From: Lunularia cruciata
Lineage: Eukaryota; Streptophyta; Marchantiopsida; Lunulariales; Lunulariaceae
Assembly (NCBI GenBank): GCA_948567375.1
Contig: OX419756.1
Coordinates: 25,806,333 to 25,870,332 of the forward strand
Direction: 5' to 3'
DNA length: 64,000 nt
The notes below the pieces were generated by a model. It was not told where the DNA came from, did no database searches, and saw only the letters and a list, made by a program, of their open reading frames with translations. Shown piece after piece: positions 1 through 13,699 of the stretch. Position 1 is the stretch's first letter, and every line of letters begins with the position of its first letter. The position numbers were made by a program, and so were the translations under genes.

Positions 1-3000
1 CCAACACTATAATTCCTCTCAGATTTGTCAAGGCATTGCTTCGATTGCACTTCACTCAGGATCAAATACACAAAATGAAGATCAAGGCTATGGAATCCAA
101 CATCCAACAAGCACACTAACTTACACTTTGAAATTCTCTACACACTCACAAACATAGACACAATGTTGATACTCGGAATTAAGCTCAAGCAACAAGTACT
201 AAAATCAGCACTTTGCTTTATCTATTCTCATAAATTATGAGCACTGAACAACATAATACTGCAAATACCACTTCTAAATAGTGAAGCAAACGATAGTTCT
301 AACAACTATACCGTTTCCTAACAACTCTTTTAACTTGCATATCCAAACTGACAATGCAACTCTTCATATCTGCCTCTTCAAACTCAATCTGTTACTACTC
401 TAATCCGATGTCTACTTCTTCCTCGGCATTCAAACCCGATCCCAAAGTAACTTCACTCACTACTACTCTATCCTTGGGTTTCACAACTTCTAATTCTCTT
501 ACCAATTCTACTACTTCTTCACCCTAATCTGCAATTACACTAGTGGGTAATCCATCTAACTCCTTATCTCCCGACCCACTCTTCTCTAATATCTCCAATG
601 GTAACTCCAAAGACATCTGCACTCTTATGTTATCTACTTTGGGTTTTGCTCTTACATCCTTCCAAAGTTTATCTATCTCTAATTTCACTAAGTCTAATCT
701 AATTGTGATATTGTCTTCTACTTCCAATATCTTTCTATCTACACGAGCTCTGAGACTAATGAGTGAAGCATTCAAATCTTTATCCTTTGCATTTCTACGC
801 CTCGTGTCCTGCACCAACAACTTCAGCTCGTTCAGTCTTGTTTCTTCAATTTTCATGTTGGCTTCTATACTCAACATCACATTCATCTTGATCACAATCT
901 CCTTCAATGGCTCTAGTTGCATTTTTCTCTCCCGTTCTTGATCTGCAAGCCAATCTTCTCTATACATTGCCAATTCTGCTTCAAAATTGACTTTCACAAT
1001 CTCCTTCTCCTTCTCCTTTTGCACAATCTTCCCCTCCAAATTGCAAAGTAACTCTCTCAATCTTTCTTCCTCTTTGTATCTTGTTGTCAACTCTCTTTGC
1101 CAGAGCTACTTCTTCTCTTCTACACTCTCCATCACTCTATTGAGTTCTTGCTCTTTCTTTGCTACCCTTGCCATAGCATGGATAATTTCTAATCTTGAAT
1201 TAGCAAACCGCTGCTTCAAGATTTCATACTCAACTATTTGCCTTTCCCTTGCTATGTCACTCTACTCTATGAGTTCTTCTCTACTCCTCACTTCTCTTTT
1301 CAAGTTCTTGATCACTTAATTATGTGCTACTGCATCTACTCGCTGTGCTTCCTTTTCCTCCTCACCTTGGATTATACCCTTCTTTAATTCTGAGTTCTCC
1401 TCTTCTAATCAAGCTAACACTTGCAACACAGTTTTCACCTCTAGACACTTCAACTACATCTCCTTTTTCTTGTGCTCTAACTTCACCAACAATGGGCACA
1501 CAACCTCCAACAGATACTCTACTCCTTCACTTGCATTCATTTTGACTTGCGGACTTTTATCCTTCTTCACCCCTTCCTCACTCGACACTCGCCTTCTAAG
1601 CCACAATTGCCTTATAGGAATGGATTCTTTGCTCCCCAAACTTCCATTTTCCTCTTCTCTTACCTTACTTGGCCCCGTTCCATACTTTGCCTTGAATTGT
1701 AACTCTTTTCTCCTCTTGTTTTGGAACTTTGTCTTCCAGTTTTGAGTTACCTTTCTCCTCCGTCTCCATCTTGGCTTCCTCCTCTTTGGGTACCAATTTC
1801 ATCTTCACTCCATCATTGCTGTCACTACTTGTGTCTCCGCTCTGCAGCGTGAACTTGGGTTATTCCTCCCTCTCCAAATCTTTAGACTTGCACTCGGTTC
1901 TCCTTCCGACTCTTCTTTTGATGACGGGATTACCACCAATTCTTTCCTTTGGTTTACCTTTCTAGCCTTCTAAGGTCTTGCTTTCTCTACTTCTTCTTCT
2001 CCTTGTGGACTCTTCTTCTTCAACTTTGGAGTGCTTGCTTCCAACTGCACACTTTGAGCCCCTTTTGTGCGTAGTACTCATCACTACTCTTGATCTGAAG
2101 AATGTATTGTTGCTCCTCCGCATTGACATCTCTCTCAAGTCAAGATGGAAATGGGACACCATCTTATTTCACTCTGCCGCATTGAGCAAGTTCAGCCCTA
2201 GATAGAAATGAGCTGCAAATGGCACAATGTAATGTGGAGGCGACTTGTCTCGCAAATTCCACACCATCTGTCTTGTCCTCCCATGAAGACACTTTGCCCC
2301 GTTAATTGGCTCTCCTGCAAACATCTTATGGAAGAACACCGCTTGGTGCTTCATCACATAAGTCGTTCTCTCCGGCTTCAAGATTTCCATTAGAGCACTC
2401 ATGATCCCTCTCTTGATAGGATCCTTATAGCTCTCCACTTTGTAGCCATTCTTTGTGCGCTTCAAAGAGAAGGCATCTCTCACTTCTTGGGTTTCTTTGG
2501 CTACTTCTCCCTTCCCCAAGAACGTGGTACAATACTCTATGCATGCTTCTCTCCCAAGTACTAACCTCCAATCCGACTCTGTCCATCAAGCCAGATTTCC
2601 TCTCTTCCCTTCTTCCTCAGGGCCATCAAGACACTTACTCTCGATGATCTCAGTCATGAAACCTGGAAAACTAACATTTAAGTTCCATGCTAAGAAGGTG
2701 ATCCAAAGCTTGCTCAAGACCTCAATTCTTGCAATCACATCTAACCTCCAAATTGCATGATTTCTCATTGTGAATTTGGAGTTCTTCTTCCTACCTCCCA
2801 TCTTTCTCTCTTCCACTTTGGGCTGGAGACTATTCTTCCTACTGATTCCCGAATTAACTCTCTTGACTTCCTCTCAACACACCAGCACGTCTTTGACTAT
2901 ACTTCCCTTCCTACAATCTCCTGCATGCCAACTTCTTAATGGCAATGGCAATGGGAAATTGCTTGTCATTGCTTTGTCTTTAGCCCAATTTTATTTATAG

Positions 3001-3383
3001 AGTTGTGCCTTCTCCTTCTTTCTTCAATTTGAGTTTCTACCAAGAAATCACACCTCCTCCATGCTCCTATCACTGTCAAATGTCCTTCATGCGTATGACC
3101 ACCATTTTTAAATAGTACCTTCTTGAATGTCTTGCACCAAAGGAAAGTTTTTACACTGTCCTCACCTCAGGTTGAGCACCTCGAGACAAATACTACTTAC
3201 TTTGGGTTGTATGCTGACAGGGAAATTCCGAGTACCTCACCTTATGACCCAAAGTCATGTTACCTTGGGTTACATCCCGAGGACACTTTTCATTGCCTTC
3301 TTCGGCCATACAAGCACAATTCAACTTCTTTGTACACTTCTTCTTCAAAATTGAGAAAAAAAATAAAAAATGTTGGTACCATA
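1..3383 (-). mobile_element. Family 1 giant LTR, runs off left edge
   Basis: This is a copy of the long Family 1 LTR on the minus strand. Its start, TATGGTACCAACA followed by a T-rich run, lies at 3383 and matches the starts at 23767 and 62307. The interior carries the Family 1 LTR ORF in reverse (about 2960 down to 430). Bases 1-300 match the reverse complement of 3780-4020, which is the 3' part of the same LTR on the plus strand. By comparison with 3384-4388, about 380 bp of its 3' end lie outside the window. The ORF copy is old and carries several breaks. Confidence 0.75.
430..2960 (-). pseudogene. Family 1 LTR-internal ORF, degraded copy
   Basis: The deduced protein is unlike gag, pol or any enzyme I recognise. 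In order it shows a globular first part with the block KSPPHYIVPFAAHFYLGLNL, then a charged Lys/Arg/Glu linker, then a strongly heptad-like coiled-coil stretch rich in E, K and L. Related stretches occur at 9750-11530 (minus), 24480-25050 (plus) and 62700-63890 (plus). The layout loosely recalls plant-transposon proteins of unknown role, but that is only an impression. This copy has several breaks. Confidence 0.55.
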
Positions 3384-4388
3384 GTCAATTACTTGAGACA
3401 TTAGAAGAGAATGGATTGAAGGATAAAGATGTAGATAGATTACCCATGAGTGCAATTTCAGTTCATAGTGAAGAAGTAGTAGAAATAGAAGGTTTAGGAG
3501 TAGTGTTAAATAGACCCAAAGAAGGAGAAATTTGTGAAGTTACATCGGGTTTGGAAGCCAAAGTAGAAATAGACATTGGATCAGAGTCATGACCAATTCA
3601 AGATAGGAATCAATGGATATGAAGGAGTGAGTTGTCATTTTAGATCTGGAGATTGAGAAGTGGAGATTTGAAGCGGTAGCAAGATGATTCAGATCTGAAG
3701 ATTTGTAAGAAGTAGTTGAGTGCTTAACCTATGTAAAGGAAGCATTCATAGTGTTATGTTGTTAAGTATTCATAATTTTAAAGATAGATAAAGCAAAGTG
3801 TTGATTCTTAGTGCTCGTTGCTTGAGCTTCATTTCAAGTATCAATCTTGTTTGTGTGTTTGTGAGTGTTTGGATAAATTCAAAGTGCAAGTCAATGTGCT
3901 TGTTGGATGTTGGATTCCACAACACTGATCTTGAATCTTTGTGTTTGGTCTTGGGTGAAGTGCAATTGAAGAAATGCCTTGATAGATTTGAGAGGAATTG
4001 TAGTGTTGGTAGTATTCTACATGTGTGAGTGCAGTGTGAGTTTGATGTAAAGCAATTTTGATCGAGGAAGTTGTGCCTTTAGTGGAAGGGTGGTACACAA
4101 TTTTGAGGTGAAGTAGCCATTTTTGGAAGAATTTGAATCATCACAATCAAGATTTGTTTGGATAGAATTTGATGGAGTTGTGATTATGGGAGTATATTTT
4201 GTGACAAGACTGCAAATCAGTGCTTGTTACTCTCTTTTGTGTGTGGTTTCTACCTAAGCGATTAAAGACACAACCAAGAAGAACTACATTGTTACTATAT
4301 ACTTTGTATTTGACTATTTTTGACTTGTATCTCTATGTGAATAAACTTTATTTACCTAATTATTGCAAAAGTGATACTTGTTGTCACA
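3384..4388 (+). mobile_element. Family 1 LTR 3' fragment
   Basis: This plus-strand fragment holds the end of the LTR ORF (about 3395-3590) and the noncoding 3' third of the LTR, closing with TTGTCACA at 4388. It abuts the start of the minus-strand copy at 3383, so the two are head to head. The sequence from 3600 to 4388 matches the reverse complement of 8957-9700, which defines the 3' end of the repeat. Confidence 0.7.
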
Positions 4389-4394
4389 AATGCT

Positions 4395-7300
4395 CAAGGA
4401 GGGCAATTTCCTACACCTCACCTTCCTTTTTGGAATCTATTCCATATCAAGATTATGTACATCCAACATGAGTAAGTGAGAGTATATCTTGTTTACCATT
4501 TTGGAATAGAGTTCATGGACATAATAATGAATTTGCCAAATCTTGTGATTCTACCTATGGTGGTATAGAGTGTGAGATTTGATGATTTACATTCTATTAT
4601 TATGCAATGGTTATTGAGAGAGAAGAAAGAAGTTTACTTCTTTGTTTTTTGGAGTTAACTCTAAATATATTGTATTCTCTCTCTTTCAACACTTAAGTAG
4701 AAATCTATTATGAAATTAGACAAAAAGTGATATTTTTTGTAATCTACAATTTTGGTGACAAATATTATCATTAAGTCATAGCCTTTGAGGTCCCAATGGT
4801 AATCCTAATTTTTTGTGCTCCTCCTCCCAAGTGATCATATTAACCCTCTATTGATGTAGGAAGTATCTATTGAGCGTCTACCATGTGTACAAATCAAGGA
4901 GCCATTAATTTTGTACACACTTAAAAACTTTTGAGGAAGACAAACACACAATTGATTATTGTAAATAGAATCCTAGAAGGCAATCAAGTGAGAATATTGA
5001 TAGACTTTGGAGCAACAAAGAATTTCTTGTCTCACTCTATTGCAATAAGGTTGGAGATAGAACAAAAAAAGAATGAGAATGAAGAAGTAGACTTACCTAA
5101 TGGTAAGACAAAGAAGATTGAATCATTACCTAAGAAGGTAGCACTCTCTACAAGGGAGTATCAAGAAGAAACTTAGTGGCAAATGATATAGTTAGCTTGT
5201 TACAATGTGATCTTAGGCATGCTATAGATGGAGCACTACAACTCCATGGTAGATTGGAGAAGGAAAATAGTGAGAACTAGGGAATGGAAGATAATTGGAG
5301 TAGGGAAAGATACCAAAGGCAAGAATTGCCTCTCTATGTCATAAGGACAATAGCTATCAATAAGATAACCAGATGTTTCATGGGTCTAATAAAAGAAATC
5401 TAGAGTGCACAATTTGATGGAAAAATTCATGAGATTCTGAAAGATGTGGTCAATGGGTTTAAAGATGTCTTTCTTGATGATTTACCCTCAAGATTACCAC
5501 CAAAAAGAAACATAGATCATAAAAATGAGATACTATTTAGGAAGATATCTCCTTGTAAGGCCTCATATCAATTATCATCTCATGAGTTGGAGGAGTGCAA
5601 GGCTCAAATTGAGGATATGCTACAAAAAAGGTTTATCCAACCCAATGTATCACCATATGGGGCTCTTATTGTGTTTGTAAAGAAGAAAGATGATATGATG
5701 CAAATGTGCATTGACTTCCAAAGCCTAAATCAACAACTTGTGAAGAACAAATACCCATAACATTGCATAGATGACCTATTTGATCAACTTAATGGAGCAA
5801 AATACCTCACCAAACTCAATCTACATAGTGCTTATAACAAAATCAAGATTACAAAGTAAGATGTACACAAAATTACCTTTTGAACAAGATATAGTCACTT
5901 TGAGAGCTTAAGAATATTCTTCAGCCTCACTAATGCACCAACCACTTTCATAAGTATGATTAATAATATATGTTTTCCATACTTAGATAATTTTATTATC
6001 ATTTTCCTTGATGACATCTAAGTCTACAACATAACAATGAAAGAACACAAGCAACATCTACAAGAAGTCTACTAGATTCCATGACAGATCCAATTGTATG
6101 CCAATGTCTCAAACTATGAGTTTGGCAAGTCTAAAGTGATTACTTAGAGCATAGAATAAGTATCAAAGGTATCTAATTTTTAATAGATAAATTAGATGTC
6201 AATTATAAAAAGGGTGCTCTAGAAGATCAGACTCAATTCAATACTTTCTTGGGATTGATTGGGTTCTATCGTTGTCTTGTCAAGGACTTCTCCAAGGTTA
6301 CACAATTGACCCTTAATGGCATTACTTGGCAAGGGAAAGAAGTGGATATGGGGAACCGCACAAGAATCGGCCTCTTAGAATTAATATCTGCATTACTATA
6401 TGCACTAATCTTGAAATGGTATGACCTAACACGTCCAATCAAGTTGGCTATAAATGCATTGGACATTGTAGTAGAAGTAGTCCTACAACAAGAATGGAGT
6501 GACAGATGGCACCCTATTGCATATTTCTCTCAAAAGTTCTTACCATAAGAGTGCAACTATCATACCACCAAATAAGAAGAGCTAGCTATTGTCCTTGCAA
6601 CCAACCATCTGAAGCACTATCTTTGTGAGAAGGCATTTATAGTGGAGATAGACCACAAACCACTAGTCTACCTCAAAATACAAAATGAATTGTCCCATTG
6701 ACAAGTTTCTTGGGTAGAGTGGAGACAATGGTTTAACACGACAATCACATATGTGAAAGGCAAGAAGAAACTTGTAGATGCATTCTCTTGAATGCCTATG
6801 GTGAACAATTTAGTTGTAGAGATCAAGATGAAACTAAATTTTTGGCCAAGGATTCTTATTGCTGCAAAGACTAACCCATAGATTGTAGGAGCTAAATTAT
6901 CCAAAGGTGTAATATTACCCAAGGAGTCATCTTTCATGTTAGCAAGTTATAGATCCTAGATGCTTTAGACCTAAGAACTACCATCCTAGCAAAATGTTAT
7001 GAATCCGCCATTGCAGGTCATGTTGGAGTGGACAAGACCTTAGGTGAGCAATGGTGTCATGGAGTGCATTCATAACTACTTACTCTATTCCAAAAAATAA
7101 AGCCTTTGATCAGGCTCTCATAGGACTCCTTCAACCCTTCCCTACTCCTACACAACATTGGGAGTAGGTCAGCACGGATCTGGCTTGTGAATTGCCCAAG
7201 ACTACCTTAGGTTTTGACTCCATTGTAGTCTTTGTAGACCAACTTAACAAAATGATTCGTATATGTCTTATGACCAAGGATGTAATTGCTCCACAATTAG

Positions 7301-8756
7301 CTCAATTGTACTTAATTCTGGTCTTTTCTCACCATGTACTATCTTGAGTGCCATCATCAATCTAGGCACTCAATTCACTAGTTTGTTTAGAAAACATTCT
7401 TTGGCATTTTCAAAACCAAACTTGCCATGTCCATGGCATATAATCCACAAACCAATGGAAATATAAAGCAGGCCAATAAAGTAGGTCAAGCACCATCAAG
7501 GACATGCTTTGAGGTTTCACCTTAGAGGACCAAGAAAGGTGGAAGATCTTACTTCCACTAGTGGAATTTGTTTACAACAAGTCAATGAATATCTACATAG
7601 GTCATACCATTCTTCCTCATTTATTCCTCATAAACACTCTCTCATCTTCAAGCTTGGTAAAGACCTCCCAGTGGCTACAAAAGTTGATGATATCAACACT
7701 TTTGTTTCTAGAATTTAACAAGGTGAGGATAGTGCCAAACACAATTTGCATATTTCCGAAAATTGATAGAAACAATATGCAAGTGCATATTGCAAGCACA
7801 TGCAGTTCAATGTCACGGATCAAGTGTGGTTTGTCCACAACCAACCTCAGATTAGTTGCCTCTTATCAGCTCAAACCTTGTTTTATTGGCCCTTTTCTCA
7901 TCATATATCAAATTGGCGTACTGGCCTATCACCTCAAGCTACCGCCACACATGACAATTCCATCCAATGTTCCATGTATCCTTGCTACACAAATATGCAT
8001 TTTGACCACTCTACTTTCCGTCCATACAAGAAGCTCAACCTTATCCAACACTCATTGATGGCATGGAGGAATACAAAGTAAAATGCATTCTCCAAAAATG
8101 TATCCATGGTACCCACCATCCACATGTGGAATGTCTCATACATTAAAAAGGTAACTCATTGTATGAGGCGACATGGGAACCCATAGTTAACTTGACCAAT
8201 GCATCAATGTTAGTACAATCTTTTGAGCAACAATTGCACAATGAGGACATTGCATCTAAAATGGGAGGATGTTTGTAATATCATTAGCTAGCTAGATTAT
8301 CTAGAGATATAAATTGGGTTGGTAATACCTTTAAGGATGTTATATACAATGGTCTAAGTAGATCAAATAGAGGTGTCACCAGAATAGTATTTCCACTAAT
8401 AAGGCAAAGATCAAAAACAAAAAACTTTAGAGCCACTTTTGGAAGCCTAGATGAATAAATTAGACCTTGAAAAATGGAATAGTCCTTTGTTTAGATCTTT
8501 CCAATGGTACCTTACCCATGTTGTTTTGAGCTTCATATAGGAAGATTTCCCAAATATTTTCTTTGGTCAAACTTGCTTGACCACCAGCTAGGACAAGGAT
8601 CAACATATCACCAATCCATAAAGCTAATCTAAGGGTGGAGCTTGCTCACACATCACCAATCCATGTATTTGATCCAAGGGTGTAGCTCTCTTTGAGTGGA
8701 TCCTCTTTATCATTTAATAAAGACAAGGTGCTCCTTTGAGGCATCGGAGTATTACA
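4395..8756 (+). mobile_element. Family 2 chromovirus remnant (copy A)
   Basis: This is an old Ty3/gypsy copy related along its length to the element at 16795-23374. The leader region (4395-4900) matches 17690-18110 and most of gag is absent. Traces follow of protease (about 4930-5180), reverse transcriptase (5446-6200), RNase H (6240-6780), integrase (7000-7800) and a chromodomain tail (8050-8270), then a 3' LTR at 8274-8756. The 5' LTR is missing; the copy abuts the end of a Family 1 fragment at 4388. It is heavily decayed, with many breaks, and is probably much older than copy B. Confidence 0.85.
8274..8756 (+). repeat. Family 2 3' LTR of copy A
   Basis: It begins TGTAATATCATTAGC after a GGGAGG purine run and ends GGAGTATTACA. 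It is shorter than the roughly 740 bp LTRs of copy B because part of the middle is missing. Confidence 0.8.
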
Positions 8757-8956
8757 AAATGGAACTTTATGTTTCTCTTGTGTTTCTGTTGGGGTTTCTC
8801 TTATCTTCAAAACATTGCACTTACGTATTATGCAAATGATAGTAAATCAGCATGTACATTTAAGAGCAAAGATTGGCACAAGTCAATTTTCCATGCTCAG
8901 ATCACATGGAATCAAATTTTGAGACCTAAGGAAGACCATGTGTGTACTAGCAAAGG
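8757..8956. other. Unassigned 200 bp between two retroelement copies
   Basis: This AT-rich spacer lies between the Family 2 LTR end and the inverted Family 1 LTR end. I see no gene or recognisable element in it. Confidence 0.4.
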
Positions 8957-11536
8957 TGTGACAACCCGGCAAATATCACTTTTACGGTAATCAGGTAAGG
9001 AAAGTTTGTTCATGCATAGATATGATTCAGAATTGGTCAAATACAAAGTCAAATGTCACAATGGAGTTCTTGGTTGCGTCTTTAATCTCTCAGGTAGAAA
9101 CCACACCCAGAAGAGAGAAGCAAGCATTGATTCGCAATCTTGTCACAACAATTGGTCACACTTAATCACAACTCCATCAAATCTTTCCAAAAAATCTTGA
9201 TTGTGATGATTCAAGCTCTCCCAAAAATGGCACTTCATTGCAAAACAACTTTGCCTCAAAATTTTGTTCTACCCCTCCACTAAAGGCACAACTTCCTTGA
9301 TCAAAATTGCTTCACATCAACTCTACGCTGCACTCACAAATGCAGAATACTACCAACACTACAATTCCTCTCAGATCTGTCAAGGCATTGCTTTGATTGT
9401 ACTTCACTCAGGATCAAACACATAGAGTAAAGATCAAGGCTACGGAATCCAACATCCAACAAGCATATTGACTTGAACTTCAAATTTCTCCACACATTCC
9501 CAAACACAAACACAAAGTTGACACTCAAAATCAAGCTCAAGCAAGGAGCATTGCTTCACAACACTTTGCTTTATCTATTCTTAGAAATAATGAGCATTGA
9601 ACAACAATTTCCTATGAATGCCACTCCTAGATAGTGAAGCAAACAATAGTTCTAACAACTATACCATTCTACAACAACTCTTCTAACTTGCAAATCCAAA
9701 ATGACAATGCACCTCTTCATATTTGCCTCTTCTTATCTCAAATCTGTTACTAATCCAATCTAATGTCTACTTCTTCCTCAGCTTCCAATCCCAAAGTAAC
9801 TTCACTCACTACCGTGTCCTCGGGTTTCATAGCTACTAATTCTAATATTTCTCTTTCCTGATATGTAATTCCACTAGTGGGTATTCCTTCTAAACCTTTA
9901 TCTCCCGACCCACTCTTCTCTAACATCTCCACTAGTAACTCCAAAGATATCTAGACTCCTATGTCATCTACTTTGGGTTTTACTTTGACATCCTTCCAAA
10001 GTTTATCTATCTCTAATTTCACCAAGTCTAATCTAATCGTAATATTATCTTCCACTTCTAATATCTTCCTATCTACACAAGTTCTGAGACTGATAAGTAA
10101 AGTATTCAAATCTTTGTCCTTTGCATTTCATCTCCTTGTCTCTTGCACCAGCAACTTCAACTCGTGTAGTTGTGTCTCTTCAATTTGCATGCTGGCTTCT
10201 GTACTTAGCATTTTGTTCATCTTGATCATGATCTCCTTCAATGGCTCCAATCGTGTTTTTCTCTCCCATTCTCAATTTGCAAGCCAATCTTCTTTGTACA
10301 TTGTCAATTTTGCTTTGAACTCAACTTTCACAATCTCCTTCTCTTTCTCCTTCTGCACAATCTTCTCCTCCTGATTGCAAAGTAACTCTCTTATACTTTC
10401 CTCCTCACCTTGGGTTATATTTTTCTTCAACTCCAAGTTCTCTTCTTCCAACCGAGCTAACACCTGCAATAAAGTCTTCACCTCTAGACACTTTGATTGC
10501 ATCTCCTTCTTCTTGTGCTCTGACTTCACCAACAATGGGCACACAACCTCCCGTAGATACTCTACTCCTTCACTCGGAATTACCTTGGCTTATGGACTTA
10601 CCTCCTTCTTCATCTCTTCCTCTCTTGATACTTGCCTTCTTAGCCGTGATTGCCTTACAGGAATGGATTTGTCGCTCCCAGAACTTCCACTCTCCACTTC
10701 TCTCACCTTACTTGGCCCCCCTTCATACTTTGCTCTTTGTTTGGAATAGACTCCCCTCTAAATTGTAACTCTCTTTTCCTCTTGCTCTGGAACTTCGTCT
10801 TCCAATTTCAAGTTATCTTTTTCCGTCATCTCCATCTTAGCTTCCTCCTCTTTGAGTATCGGCTGCATCTCTCTGCCGTCCTCACTATCACTGCTTGTGT
10901 CCCCACTTTGCAGCATGAACTCGGGTTCTTCCTCCTTCTCCAAGTCTTTGGACTTGCACTTATCCTTCTTAAACTGCACTTATCCTTAAACTTAACTCTT
11001 CATCCGACAATGCGATCACCACCAATTCTTTCCTCGGGTTCACTCTTCTGGCTTTCCGAGGTCGCACCTTCTCTACTTCTTCTTCTTCTCCTTGTCAACT
11101 CTTCTTCTTTGACTTCACAGTACTCACTTTCACTTGCACATTTTGCCCCGTCTACTCATAGTACTCGTTGCTACTCTTGATTTGTAGGATGTACTGCTGC
11201 TCCTCTACATCAACATCTCTTCTCAAGTCGGGATGGAAATGAGATACCATCTTGTGCCTCTTTTCCGCATTCAATAGATTCAATCCCAAGTAAAAATGGG
11301 CTGCAAATGGCACAATGTAATGTGGCGGTGATCTGTCTTGCAAATTCAACATCATCTATCTCGTCATTTGATGGAAACACTTTGCCCAGTTAGTTGGCTC
11401 TTCTGCAAACATATTATGGAAGAACACCGCTTGGTGCTTCATCATATAAGTCGTTCTCTCTGGCTTCATGATTACCATTAGAGCACTCACAATCCCCCTC
11501 TTGACATGATCCTTATAGCTTTCCACTTTGTAGCCA
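8957..11536 (-). mobile_element. Family 1 LTR, 5'-truncated, minus strand
   Basis: Reading on the minus strand, this is the 3' two thirds of the Family 1 LTR. ORF remnants run from about 11530 down to 9750 and the LTR terminus TTGTCACA lies at 8957. It matches 1-2500 in the same orientation and 3384-4388 in the opposite one. Similarity stops abruptly at 11536, where an unrelated gypsy fragment begins. The ORF copy carries several breaks. Confidence 0.75.
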
Positions 11537-13699
11537 TGACCATCTATCTACTAGTATAAGCTATTGGATGATCATACCCATCTTTGTCTTATTGACTAGG
11601 AATGCATCCTATAGATATATTGGAAGCATCAATTAAAGAATGAAAGGCTTACTCAAATAAGGTTTACCAAGAATTGGAGCCATAACAAGGGATTGCTTGA
11701 ACTCCTCAAAAGCTTTAAGAGCCTCTTTGTCTTCCAAAATCTCTATGTATCCTACACCGTTCTTCATATAAATGGTCAATTCATAAGCCTTATTGGAAAA
11801 TGATAAGATGAACTTCCTATAGTACCCCAACCATCCACAAGAATTGGTGTAACTTTTCAAACTTGAAGTGAATGGAAACTTTGAGATTTTCTTCACCTTT
11901 TCAAGATCTATTACTATTCCATCCTTGGGAATGATATGCCTTAAAAGTAGACCTTCTTCATAACCAAAGATACACTTCTCTAGGTTGAGTGATGCATTTG
12001 CCTCATCTAGTTATTTAAAGACTTTGATTAGGTGCTCAAAGTGCTTCTCCTTGCTCCAATAGACATAAAAGTCATCAATGTAATCTCTTACAAATTTCCC
12101 AATGAAAGGTTCAAACACTTTGTTCATGAATCATTGAAATGTGATTAGAGAATTACAAAGGCCAAAAGCCATAACCTTAAATGCATAAGTACTCCAAGGT
12201 GTGGTGAATATGGTGATTGTTGATACTCTAGTGAAATCTTGATTTGATTATAGCCACTATAACCATCTCCAAACTTATATCTCCCATGACCTACAACCTC
12301 CTCTAAGATTCATCAATGAATGGCAAGGAGTTTTAGTCCTTCTTTGTGATAGCATTGAGTTTCTTGTAATCCACACATACCCAAAGTCTGCCATTCTTCT
12401 TTTTCATAATCACAATTGGAACACCCATTTTGAATTCTCCACCTCAAAGATTAACTTTGTTTCCTTGAGCTTATCACAACCAAAGTTGTTTGTGGGCTAA
12501 TACAATGTTGCCTTTGCAAACAAGTCTTGCATGTGACTCCACCTCTATCTAGTGCTCCTCCATGGTGACTTCTTTGAGAACCTATAATTGAAAGAAAATA
12601 CATGGATGTACTTGTAGAAAATCTCTTTGAATCTTACCTTCTCCTCCTTATTAACATTGGGATTATACTTAAAGGTAGATAATCTACTCTCTACCTCCTC
12701 AAGTCTCAATGATGATTTATCGGGATCCTTCAAAACCTCTAGCTTGGGCATAAAGTCCATAGCACACAAGGGATGCACATATGAATCAAATTCAATTTCA
12801 TCCTCATCTGAAGAGGTCTCTTCCTCCATGTTGGTGTCCACACCTAAATCTCCTTCTTTTGAATGTGATTCCCAATAATCAAAATATGGTGTATCTAAAT
12901 GTGGTATGGTTGGTATTGGTTATTGGAATTATAACCTGATGGTTTGATGGCTCAATTCTCAAGTACACTTTGTGCCATTGATTAGTTTTTTGAGTTTCTC
13001 TTAACCATGGCTTCTCAAGTAGCAAATCATAACTTGCATCTCTCAAGACTTGGAAATTCATGATATTTTGAACTCCCATAATCGATAATATTGCCTTGTC
13101 CATCACACCCACCGGTCAAACTTGTTGCTTGTTTGCGATGCTAACTATAAATGTTGAAGGTCTAGAAGGTATCATACATAACTTCTTCATCAATTTTTTT
13201 GACATGGTATTCATTGTAGATCCTCCATCAACAAGTGCATCCTTGATGTTGTGACCATTCATCCTCCCATCAATCTTGGAGGTATACTCATAAACCTCCC
13301 ATGGTGTTAGTTTTGCATCCACTACCTTCATTGGTACTAGAGCCTTTGCTTTCTTCTTTTTCTTTCTCCATGTAGAACTCAAACCATCCCTAAGTTCCTT
13401 CCTTAGGGTAGGATTTGAAGCAATTGATTGCAATTTAAAGCAATTGACCTACCATGATGTTGGCCTTGTGATTACCAACATCCTCCAACACATTGTAGCC
13501 CCATTGTTGCTTTGAGATCATGAAATCATCCATCCCTAACTTTTTCCTTGGAGTCTCTGTTGATTGTGTTGAACTAGTAGTGCAAGTACTCCTTGTGGGC
13601 ATTGGACTACCCTTGATAGAAGTGAAGTCTTGAGAACAATGTATATCATCTATAAAACATGATCTCTTCTTCTCTTGTGCCAAAAGCTCAAAGTTAAGA
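11537..13699 (-). mobile_element. Ty3/gypsy protease-RT fragment, minus strand
   Basis: Read on the minus strand, this carries a retropepsin-like block (LVDGGSTMN, about 13210-13240) with the flanking sequence usual for plant gypsy proteases. An acidic linker follows (12550-12840), then weak reverse transcriptase traces and a connection-domain block with LGYYRKF (about 11630-11900). It shows no chromodomain and resembles the non-chromovirus plant gypsy clade more than Families 2 and 3. It is old, with many breaks and no LTRs of its own visible. Confidence 0.65.

Noticed and set aside
543-2205. Ser/Leu/Phe-rich plus-strand frames that look like membrane proteins
   Set aside because: They are antisense shadows of the minus-strand Family 1 LTR ORF, whose Glu/Lys codons read as Leu/Ser/Phe on the other strand.
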